From Glandiceps talaboti (Eukaryota; Hemichordata; Enteropneusta; Spengelidae), in contig NC_135557.1 in NCBI RefSeq assembly GCF_964340395.1, positions 23,468,725 to 23,488,724 of the forward strand: a DNA stretch of 20,000 nt, given 5' to 3'. The notes under the pieces were generated by a model. That model worked only from the letters and a program-made list of their open reading frames with translations, did not search any database and was not told the DNA's origin. Below, piece by piece: positions 1 through 20,000 of the stretch. Numbering within the stretch: the first letter of the stretch is position 1; each line of letters starts with the position of its first letter. The position numbers and the translations under genes were made by a program.

Positions 1-59
1 CAATTCATACACTTGCTTTCAGACATATGTTTTGGAAAAGTCTTGTCGATTCTAAAATT

Positions 60-385
60 AATTTCATGCGAATTTAAACTTACTCCGACCGCATCCTAAA
101 GGATTTTGGTAGTCGAAACATATTTCATTTCCCGTGTTGTTAGAACTGTGGGTTTTGGCATTCCTTCTAGCCACATATGTAGTTAGGTTTGTGCGACGTG
201 CTAGGTGATACAGGGACAGGTGCAACTCTACTTCGCACCACTTTCCGTTGGCCTCTGCTTGTTTCTGCGATATTCGTGGTCGTAAATCATCACTGATGAG
301 GTTGTAAAATTCCGGGTGTAGTCCCCGATATTTACTGTGTGTTCGAGATAGGCAAGGATGTTGACTTCATATCGGTGCTTTTTGT
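60..385 (-). mobile_element. possible retroelement gag-like remnant (DIRS/Ngaro type)
   Basis: Two reading frames on the minus strand together look like the C-terminal part of a gag-like protein: first EVNILAYLEHTVNI and MIYDHEYRRNKQ, up to a TAG at 230-228; then, in another frame, WCEVELHLSLYHLARR and EICFDYQNPLGCGRSKFKF. The pattern L-x-Y-x-x-x-I, then Y-D-x-x-Y-R, then W, then C-F-D-Y-Q-x(4)-C resembles, from memory, the gag tail and zinc-finger-like C-end of Ngaro/DIRS retrotransposons. A frameshift and stops show it is dead. It ends about 20 bp before the plus-strand Ig exon. The family assignment is tentative. Confidence 0.35.
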
Positions 386-404
386 TTATCCTGCCAATTG
401 ACAG

Positions 405-668
405 ATGCGCCCACCGTGATAGTGTCTGGTGAAACAACGAGTAAAGAAACGGAGGAAGTAACCCTGCAATGTATGATTGATGCAAACCCAAATACTAGTG
501 TCATGGTGAAGTGGATCAAGGATGGCAACGCTATATCAACTGATAGAATACTCACACTGTCTGGTGTCAACCGTTCAGATGCTGGTCAATATACGTGTAT
601 AGCCAACAATACCTTCTATGACAATTCAACTGGCCATGGTGAAGCAGCTATGGATATTGTTGTCCAAT
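405..668 (+). CDS. Ig exon on plus strand, opposite to the receptor gene
   Basis: An intact single-domain Ig exon of 264 nt with acceptor ccaattgacag (AG 403-404) and GTAAGT donor (669-674), phase 1-1. The core is VTLQCMIDANP (Cys), VKWIKDG (Trp), RSDAGQYTCIANN (Cys), then the family signature NTFYDNST and an IVVQ end. Length, phase, borders and signature are those of exons b and e of the minus-strand receptor, so it is a member of the same exon family in inverse orientation. No TM or kinase exon is seen on the plus strand between here and 6700. It may be the 3' part of a paralogue beginning left of the window, or an isolated duplicated exon. Confidence 0.75.
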
Positions 669-921
669 GTAAGTGGCATAAAAACATCTAGATGACATTT
701 ATCTTACCTCTGGTACAAATGATATGAGACAACACCAACTAGCGTGTGCACATGTAATTTAAACAAATAAGAATGTCAATAGCTTGTAGTACTATTATAT
801 TAAGAAGCACGTGCACATCTAACAATAGACCAAACTTAAGAGTAGTGTTACAAAAAACAAGTACATATGATATCATTACCCATACAGTAGTTAAAACGTA
901 TAGGAGTTTATACTATGCAAA
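669..921. other. intron-like spacer between the two plus-strand Ig copies
   Basis: AT-rich DNA with no recognisable exon. The last 35 bases or so (from about 888) weakly resemble the 5' part of receptor exon e and probably belong to the decayed copy. Confidence 0.5.
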
Positions 922-1096
922 GAAGGCGAGGATATACCATTACATTTTTTCGTCGATTCCAATCCACCATCACATATTAAATGGACTAAAGATGGAGAGA
1001 CAAAGTCGAACAAACTAATGAATGAAATCAATGACGTCAGACGTGAAAACACGGGCAATTATAAATGTACAGCTAATGTTACATTCTACTTTTGAA
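922..1096 (+). pseudogene. broken Ig exon copy on plus strand
   Basis: The frame from 922 reads EGEDIPLHFFVDSNPPSHIK, WTKDGETKSNKLMNEINDV, RRENTGNYKCTANVTFYF and then TGA at 1094-1096. It aligns without gaps for most of its length to exon e of the receptor gene (14987-15250), at about two thirds amino-acid identity over the second half, with long runs of identical DNA around the TKSNKL block. The first Cys is lost (LECTV to LHFFV), the C-terminal strand and donor are absent, and upstream homology (from about 888) is in another frame. It is a decayed exon copy, about 14 kb away and inverted relative to its closest relative. Confidence 0.8.
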
Positions 1097-1320
1097 TATG
1101 TATGTATAAACTTTGTCGACACTGTGAGAGATGGAAGAGCTGTGTCAGTTTAAGTACATTATCATTGAATACATGTAGGACCATATAAGACGGCTAGACT
1201 ATTCAGTCTAACCTGAAATATGACATCACAGTTTTTCAAAATACTAGATATCATGGATATTAGAAAGTAAAGGATGAATAGCATTTATACACTGAATTAT
1301 ATGTAAAATAACTCACACAA

Positions 1321-1521
1321 ATGCGTTCATTTAAAAATAAACTACACATCATTGTCGAGAATCTAGGTGCGGGTTCATATAGATTAGCAGATGACAAAAC
1401 AAAGCGTGTTGTTACTCGAGAGTTCATAAATGTCACGGAAAATTATATATTACGAAAATTTGACTTTCAGCTGACACAAATTCGTGAAGGTGTGCAGTCA
1501 GATTTTGAAATTGTGAGATAA
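1321..1521 (+). mobile_element. possible retroelement integrase C-terminal fragment
   Basis: A 66-codon open frame containing IIVENLGAGSYRLADD and TKRVVTREFINV. A beta-rich segment of the form VVENLG-x-GSYRL-x-D, followed by a basic T-x-R-V-x-x-R, resembles the module at the C-terminal end of Ty3/gypsy-type integrases (remembered pattern, not searched). There is no upstream catalytic core and no LTR visible. It could also be chance or an unrelated degenerate ORF. Confidence 0.3.
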
Positions 1522-2040
1522 GAAATAAGATGAAATCTGGAGGAGTTTGGAAACAGTTGTGCGGTGGGTCTTGGTGGGGCTTGCCATAGTGACAAGTCTG
1601 GGGCAATAACAACCTGATTTCAGTTCAGGAAGGACCGTAAAGTAGGAGGGATGTAAGAATCGATGAATACGGATAGAAAACACACACCATCCAAAAAATG
1701 TGCAAATAAATCCAAAGTGAAATCGAATTTTTGACAGTGTATCGATCGCTTGTATAAACTACGACCTTCATACAGAGTAACAAGACTTTTGAAATCATAA
1801 ATACAATGACAACTACACGCCATGTTTACTCAAAAGGGTGTAAAACGGATAATGTCATCAGTGTGTGAGTAACAATTTAGCAACATTATCATACATGTAT
1901 GCTCAACACATGAGTCGCACGACAATGTTGTCGACAATATATAATCGATTGTTCATGTATAATTGCAGTTTCTCTTGTTGATTATAATGATATATTCCAG
2001 TATACAAATAAACTAGATTTTCGAGGATTTTCTATAACGG
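1522..2040. other. non-coding, nothing recognised
   Basis: AT-rich sequence. Short open frames on the minus strand here have no recognisable domain, and I see no repeat structure. Confidence 0.4.
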
Positions 2041-2117
2041 TGCTTGTGTGTCTCTGTGTCTGACTGTGTCTGCCTGTCTGTGTTTGTGTGTCTGTGTCTG
2101 ACTGTGTCTGCCTGTCA
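2041..2117. repeat. TG/TCTG-rich tandem duplication
   Basis: Two imperfect copies, each about 36 bp, of a block made of TGTGTCTG, ACTGTGTC and TGCCTGTC. It lies immediately before the long TCAG array and may be a degenerate forerunner of it. Confidence 0.75.
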
Positions 2118-2141
2118 AACGAGGCAAACGAGAGATGTGGT

Positions 2142-2190
2142 TAGTCAGTCAGTCAGTCAGTCAGTCAGTCAGTCAGTCAGATAGAGACAT

Positions 2191-2224
<34 letters not shown>

Positions 2225-2310
2225 GTACGGTGAGTGAGCAAGTCAGTCAGACAGTCACTCACTCACTCATGGAGTCAGTCAGTCAGTCAGTCAGTCAGTC
2301 AGTCAGTCAG

Positions 2311-2379
<69 letters not shown>

Positions 2380-2491
2380 CATTCAGTCAGTCATTTAGTC
2401 AGTCAGTCAGTCAGTCAGTCAGTCAGCTAGATAGCCAGTCAGTCAGTGAGCTAGCCTGTCAGTCAGTCAGTCAGTCAGTCAGTCAGTCAGT
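2142..2491. repeat. compound tetranucleotide array (TCAG / CAGA / TCAA)
   Basis: A 350-bp array in blocks: (AGTC)n, (ACAG)n, a short gap, (TCAG)n, (TCAA)n of about 70 bp, then (TCAG)n again with single-base variants (TAGC, GAGC). Neighbouring blocks differ by one base of the 4-mer, as if the unit had changed and then spread. The open frame that reads through it (SVSQSVSQ, SINQSINQ) is a translation of the repeat, not a gene. Confidence 0.95.
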
Positions 2492-3170
2492 CGGTTGTTA
2501 CAAAATATATATCATACTTTAGTCATCGTGAAGATAGTCTGCAGTGAATGTAAAATTTAACATTGTCTGGCCGCAGTTGGTCACCATAAAACTGTTTATA
2601 AACTTGGGAGACTTAGATTTGGATATTATAATCACTGTAACAAAAGTGTTTGTTGCAATATGTCATGGAATCTGTCTCTTGCCCCTTAATGAAGGGCATT
2701 GAATTTTGTAAGACACTTAGTTAAAGATTAGAAAAAATAATATATTTGATTTACCGGTAAATTGGTTGTAATAAGTTTATGTTTGCCAAGTAAAACCATG
2801 TTCCATTCAAACGACGTTTAGTTAGTATCGTTTAGGGTAGAGGATATGCTTCTATTAAAGGTATAAGTTTGAACATAATTTGTTATAATTGTGGAGTAGC
2901 ATCTGAATAGGGTAAGTAAAGATGCATTGAATATAATATCGTGATGATCTGAACGCATCAAAAACATACCATAAACAATTATTATATCAAGGCTAGATAG
3001 TAAAATAATGTTTATTACAACGTTTATTCCATTTACAAATCCCCGGGTTATGAATACAGTGAGAAATTGAATCAAAGTTAACTAATAAAACAGAACTGTA
3101 TTAAAACTTAAAGCGTATTCTGCGAAATCGACTGTAGGTTATGAACAGTTCTTTTTTACGATGCACGAAT
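2492..3170. other. non-coding spacer between two tetranucleotide arrays
   Basis: AT-rich; a hydrophobic minus-strand frame at 2818-3075 has no recognisable domain and no splice context that I trust. Confidence 0.4.
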
Positions 3171-3262
3171 GTCAGTCAGTCAGTCAGTCAGTCAGTCAGT
3201 CAATCAATCAATCAATCAATCAGTCAGTCAGTCAGTCAGTCAGTCAGCTAGCTAGCTAGCTC

Positions 3263-3295
<33 letters not shown>

Positions 3296-3313
3296 TCAGT
3301 CAGTCAGTTAGTC

Positions 3314-3374
<61 letters not shown>

Positions 3375-3396
3375 ATTAGTTAGTTAGTTATTCAGT
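3171..3396. repeat. compound tetranucleotide array (TCAG / TCAA / GCTA / CAGC / TTAG)
   Basis: A 226-bp array: (TCAG)n, (TCAA)n, (TCAG)n, (GCTA)n, (GCCA)n, (TCAG)n, then a long (TTAG)n. It repeats the TCAG-TCAA-TCAG block order of the array at 2142-2491, 700 bp away, so the two may be copies of one array or share a mutational path. (TTAG)n here is a local array, not a telomere. Confidence 0.95.
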
Positions 3397-4352
3397 CATA
3401 TATTCATGTTCTATGGGCATATCTTTTCTCATGTATTTGACTTTCAATAGGACGTCTTTGTGGTATCTCCTCATAAGATGACCAAAATAGTGTATTGAAG
3501 CTTTCTGTGCACATTTCTTGTGCAAAATGTAAATCTGTTTCACATAAGATCTGAGGGATATACACATTATTTCTAGTATAACAAACAACACTAATAAAGA
3601 TATAACCATATAAGTGTACACACAAGAAAAGCAACATTATATACCAGAAATTCAAAACATAAATGAAATAATTGGCAGATACAATGCATTTGGTCGAGGG
3701 TAGCAATCTGCTGACACAAAATAAACGATAGATATAACAGAGACACAGATCAGATGATAATCAAATATAAAGGTAAGGGTTTTCACTTGGATAAATAGGT
3801 ATATTGACAATGTCAACAATATATTTGGTTAGTAATATTAACAATATACTTACAAGTCAAAGTGTAGCACAACCTAAAAGAAACATTCATAACCTTAGGC
3901 ATGTAGGCATTCAGTGGATTATGAAATGATGAAATACAGTGGTTGTAATGTACAGTGACTTCAACCCTGAATGTGACTGATAATACCGCCACCTAGAGCC
4001 TGTTTCATCTTAACCTATAAAATTACCACTCTAAGGCAAGTGGCAGTCGCCAACCACGACAACTTAGCCTATGCTTATTAGTAAGGGTTTACATGTGACG
4101 TTCAAGTCATTACCAATACGTCGATTGCCATACGCAATTGATATTTTCAAATTTTAGTTATTTCATAAAATCAATACAGGATACGCAATGCTAGGTGAGC
4201 AATTACGACACTTTTGTCGTCGTATGGGTTTGAATGAATATCTTGAATAAATAGAAAGATTAATCTTGTTTGTGGTAAATACATGCGATGTGTGTTTAAC
4301 ATTAATACAAATTCATCACCATGGCAACGGTAAACAATTTATGTACATGTTA
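3397..4352. other. non-coding spacer
   Basis: AT-rich, no Ig or kinase-like exon seen. Overlapping short minus-strand frames between 3388 and 3706 have no recognisable motif and are probably chance. Confidence 0.4.
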
Positions 4353-4396
4353 GGGACCGGTCAGTTTCTCCAGCCTGGGGGGGGGGGCGGTGGATT
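4353..4396 (+). repeat. left terminal inverted repeat
   Basis: Begins GGGACCGG, contains the palindrome GACCGGTC and a run of 11 G, and ends GCGGTGGATT. Pairs with 6310-6356. The G-run could support a quadruplex. Confidence 0.85.
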
Positions 4397-4422
4397 CTTA
4401 AATCGGACCGACAAAAAGTCAC

Positions 4423-4500
4423 TGACCCCCCCTATCTGTAAAACCAAAAACAAGCTGACCCCCCCTATCACTTAATTCTAAAACATGATGACCCCCCCCC
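4423..4500 (+). repeat. left subterminal C-tract repeats
   Basis: Three units of about 32 bp, each beginning GACCCCCC and ending with an AAAACA-like stretch. The orientation is the same as in the right-hand set (6230-6309), not inverted. Confidence 0.8.
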
Positions 4501-4624
4501 ATATATAATAATCGCATGACAGGTATTTTTTTATCGTGACTCAGTGTGGACTGCTTGACTGTCTTGCATCTACTTTATAAGATCCCAGGTTAGCACTATC
4601 ATATTTATAATTATTGACTACACA

Positions 4625-5735
4625 GGGTAAATATATTCGAAAAGGAGTTTAATAGCATCTTGGCAGTGAAGGGTAGGAAAGCTTGAGAAGGGAATATGTA
4701 CATCTCTTATGGGGGTCCTAGGGGGTCTCCCCCTAGAAGCCCAGGAGGTTTTTAACTCTGAAAAGTCAATTTTGAGACTATTCAGACATTTTCAGAAAAT
4801 AATTTCCAAGCTTTCAAGACAGCACCAACATGTAAAATGCAACTACATAAGGTTGAAATATTTTTGAAATATAGTTTGATAGGATCTTGACAGTAAGAGG
4901 TAGGGGGAAGATCTTGAGACTAGGATGTGTACACCTCATGTGTGTGGGGGGGGGGGTCCTAGGGGGTTTCCCCCTAGAAGCCCCGGAGGTTTTTAACTCT
5001 GAAAAGTCAATTTTGAGACTTATATTCAGACCCTTTCAGACAATAATTTCCAAGCCTTACAAGACAACACCAACATGTTAAAAGCAACTACATAGGGTTG
5101 AAATACTTTTGAAATATACTTTGATAGCATCTTGACAGTAAGAGGGGAAGAGCTTGAGACTGGGATGTCCACCTCATGTGGGGGGTCTGAGGGGGTCTCC
5201 CTCTAGAAACCCTGGAGGATTTTTACTCTTAAAGCCAATATTTAGGCTATTCAGACCCTTTCAAGCAATAACTTAATCCATGCTTTACAAGACAGCAAGT
5301 ATCAGAAACTATTCTTTATAACTTACACTAAGGGTTGAAATATGTTCTTAAAAAGTTTAAATGGCATCATTATATACATGTAGTAAAGGTCAGCACATCT
5401 ATAATGGTAGTATCATTGGTAGGGGAGATTTGGAGTTTAAGGCAATTTTAGACTATCTTGGCAAACGTTTCAGATCTTGAAAAGACAATATCATATCAAA
5501 TTAGAATAGGGTTAAAATATTTAAGAAAAGTTTAATACCATTATGACAGTAAAAAGGTTGTTGGTGCATCTGATTGTTGGTTGAATGTATGAGTGACCTC
5601 TGGGGGTGAGGGAGTCCTTGGGGTTTCCCCCTGGCAGATCTGGAGTTTTTTGCTTGAGATACTAAGGCAATGTTTAGGTTATTCATAACCATTGAGGTAA
5701 TATTTCCAAGCTTCGAAAAGCTAACATAAAATGGA
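4625..5735 (+). repeat. five diverged tandem repeats inside the transposon
   Basis: Units start at about 4625, 4851, 5095, 5332 and 5509 with a GGGTTGAAAT-like block, and continue through TTTGATAGCATCTTGACAGT, a G-rich hairpin, GGAGGTTTTTAACTCT and TTTCCAAGC. Lengths are about 226, 244, 237, 177 and 227 bp. Units 1 and 2 are the most alike; unit 4 has lost the hairpin segment. In units 1 and 2 the hairpin is CTAGGGGG with loop TCT or TTT and CCCCCTAG (4718-4736, 4959-4977). Confidence 0.85.
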
Positions 5736-6229
5736 CACGTAACATTAGTATATAGGGGCATTAATATTGCATGTATAATAAAGTCACCGGTATGTTAGAG
5801 AACTTTAGGTGGTCATACCTAGTGTATAATAGTAACTGGAATCTGATGAGATGTGGTGATTTGTAGTGTCAATAGCATGATGAGTAGAACAATTTAGATT
5901 AACTTCATTTATAAACTATCTATGAAAATTACCATTACGAAACCTTCAAGTTCACTTTTGCCCCAAACTGCAATATAAGTGAAGCATTGATTGTGAAACA
6001 GCCAAGCATTTACATGACATGTTCTGTAACTAGTGTGGTAGCTAGGTAATACCGGTACATGTACAATGTATATGAATATGTATAGTTAGGTTTGAACTAA
6101 TAAGTAATGTTAAAGAATTCATGTAAGAAACAGGGACAAGAACAAATATTGACATGTACCACATTTCAGACAAGGCTATATGCCATTGTAGAAAGGATTT
6201 TTTTCTTCCATCACAATCTAAAACACAAT
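5736..6229. other. unique interior of the transposon
   Basis: AT-rich filler between the tandem repeats and the right-hand subterminal repeats. No protein-coding signal seen. It includes a GGTACATGTAC palindromic motif near 6053-6064. Confidence 0.4.
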
Positions 6230-6309
6230 GACCCCCCCTTCCACAATTTTCAAAACAGCATGACCCCCCCTACTGCCAATTTCAAAAACAGGGTGACCCC
6301 CCCCCTACC
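6230..6309 (+). repeat. right subterminal C-tract repeats
   Basis: Three units of about 32 bp starting GACCCCCC, separated by CAAAACA-type spacers; direct, not inverted, relative to the left-hand set. Possible transposase-binding array. Confidence 0.8.
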
Positions 6310-6356
6310 AATCCACCGCCCCCCCCCCCCCCAGGCCGAAGAAACTGACCGGTCCC
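6310..6356 (-). repeat. right terminal inverted repeat
   Basis: Inverse complement of 4353-4396 apart from two substitutions near the CAGCCT/CGGCCT segment and a longer C-run (14). Confidence 0.85.
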
Positions 6357-6437
6357 TTAGTTCATATATTAGGCCAGGACTAAAAACAAACGCTGTCCAG
6401 CCTATATAAGAGTTAGACCACTGAAAAGACAATTACA

Positions 6438-6443
6438 TTTATT
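6438..6443 (-). promoter_or_regulatory. candidate poly(A) signal
   Basis: AATAAA on the minus strand, about 255 nt past the stop codon of the receptor gene. A weaker ATTAAA lies at 6574-6569. The 3' UTR would then end just before the transposon copy that finishes at 6356. Presence of the hexamer in AT-rich DNA is weak evidence. Confidence 0.35.
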
Positions 6444-6697
6444 TGCAAATCTATGTTTACCAACACTGTAAAGACAGAATAATATTATAGGTACAATTGC
6501 CCTACGATATTACACAGGATCAGGATGACATTATGAGATATAATTTCTAATCAAATGTTATTTCAATATTTAATGCATGAGTATTGAGAAAATATTTAGG
6601 ATTGTATTTTTGATTTGCAGTTTGCACGGTTAATACAGTTCACGTCTTGGAACAGGTACAATGTATGATATTGTGTAAAACCAATGGTTCCAAGTCG

Positions 6698-19710
<13,013 letters not shown>

Positions 19711-20000
19711 CTGTTTTGAATATAAGGATATGTATTAATATAAGACATTTATAAATGCGTTTGGGTGATATTCTATAACACAATTATTTGATCAGTTTTG
19801 CAACTCAAACCTTCAAACGTCGACACGAGTATTGTTCCTGTAATTTCTGTTTGTACTTGTTCGATTATTTGATGTTTTGATATACAGCTATATTCTGATA
19901 ACCTGTCGTAAGTCTGTTTAGTGAAGATCTGTTTTGAATACAAAAATAAATAATAGATACATTTTAAGTAGGAGGTACTATGATATACCTATAATCACGT
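19711..20000 (-). other. upstream intron, window edge
   Basis: No exon visible. It contains at about 19928-19942 a second copy of the sequence that forms the acceptor of Ig exon a (GATCTGTTTTGAATA on the plus strand), followed by sequence with early stops in the expected frame. Confidence 0.55.

Larger units (their letters stand above)
4353..6356. mobile_element. 2.0-kb non-autonomous PIF/Harbinger-like DNA transposon
   Basis: Both ends carry the same inverted sequence: GGGACCGGTCAGTTTCT at the left edge (4353-4369) and its complement at the right edge (6340-6356). The similarity continues inward through a G-run and GCGGTGGATT with two mismatches and a run-length difference (G11 against C14). 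The 3-bp direct repeat TTA sits on each side (4350-4352 and 6357-6359), the target-site type of PIF/Harbinger elements. Inside are short C-rich subterminal repeats and five long tandem repeats. No transposase-like frame is visible, so mobility would need a helper. The copy sits between the receptor gene's 3' end and the left-hand repeats. Confidence 0.8.

Noticed and set aside
773-1018. Plus-strand open frame 773-1018
   Set aside because: It is the wrong frame over the broken Ig copy; the Ig similarity is in the frame starting at 922.
2230-2430. Open frame of SVSQ/SINQ repeats
   Set aside because: Direct translation of the TCAG/TCAA microsatellite; no flanking coding signal.
2142-3396. CRISPR-like regular repeats
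   Set aside because: Four-base units with no spacers, in a eukaryotic genome; these are microsatellites.
3300-3396. Telomeric repeat from (TTAG)n
   Set aside because: A short interstitial block inside a compound microsatellite that changes register with related 4-mers; not a telomere.
6107-6432. Short frames across 6107-6409 (plus) and 6250-6432 (minus)
   Set aside because: They come from the C-runs and subterminal repeats of the transposon and have no domain.

Overview
This is metazoan nuclear DNA: AT-rich, intron-rich and full of microsatellites. It comes from an invertebrate genome, plausibly a marine deuterostome or lophotrochozoan; the sequence alone does not settle the phylum. No bacterial gene organisation, rRNA or tRNA is visible.

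The main content is one gene on the minus strand, running from beyond the right edge down to a stop codon at 6698-6700. Seventeen exons can be read with GT/AG borders and consistent phases (3143 nt; 1046 residues visible plus a split first codon). In coding order they are: seven immunoglobulin exons (19710 to 13326), a transmembrane exon (12778-12645), two juxtamembrane exons (11177-11127 and the start of 10397-10178), a tyrosine-kinase domain over eight exons (10397 to 7203), and a short C-terminal tail (6754-6698). The product is a type I single-pass receptor tyrosine kinase of the FGFR/Cad96Ca-like group. The signal peptide and any further N-terminal domains lie outside the window. Three hallmark motifs of the kinase are altered: HRD is HGD, DFG is NFG, and APE is AIE. 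The Gly-loop, the VAVK lysine, the alpha-C Glu and the full fold remain. I read this as an intact receptor pseudokinase, not a dead gene.

All seven Ig exons are phase 1-1 cassettes with near-identical borders (a VQ-like end at the donor and a Y/H-x-P-like start at the acceptor). Most share an unusual F-W/Y-D/N-G/N-S/T signature after the second cysteine. Decayed copies surround them: a pseudo-exon at 15558-15690 inside the gene, and, on the opposite strand at the left edge, one intact Ig exon (405-668) followed by a broken copy (922-1096) that is closest to the exon at 14987-15250. The locus therefore belongs to an exon family that duplicates, inverts and decays.

The left third (about 670-6700) is mostly non-genic. 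It holds possible retroelement scraps (60-385 minus; 1321-1521 plus), two long compound tetranucleotide arrays (2142-2491, 3171-3396), and a 2004-bp non-autonomous DNA transposon (4353-6356). That element has terminal inverted repeats, a TTA target duplication of PIF/Harbinger type, and five diverged tandem repeats of 177-244 bp inside. It ends about 80 bp beyond the candidate poly(A) signal of the receptor gene. The gene's introns hold a 231-bp foldback MITE 50 bp from a splice donor, a 250-bp (CTTT)n tract, a (TA)n tract, (TTTG)n, (GA)n/(CA)n and (ATAC)n arrays.
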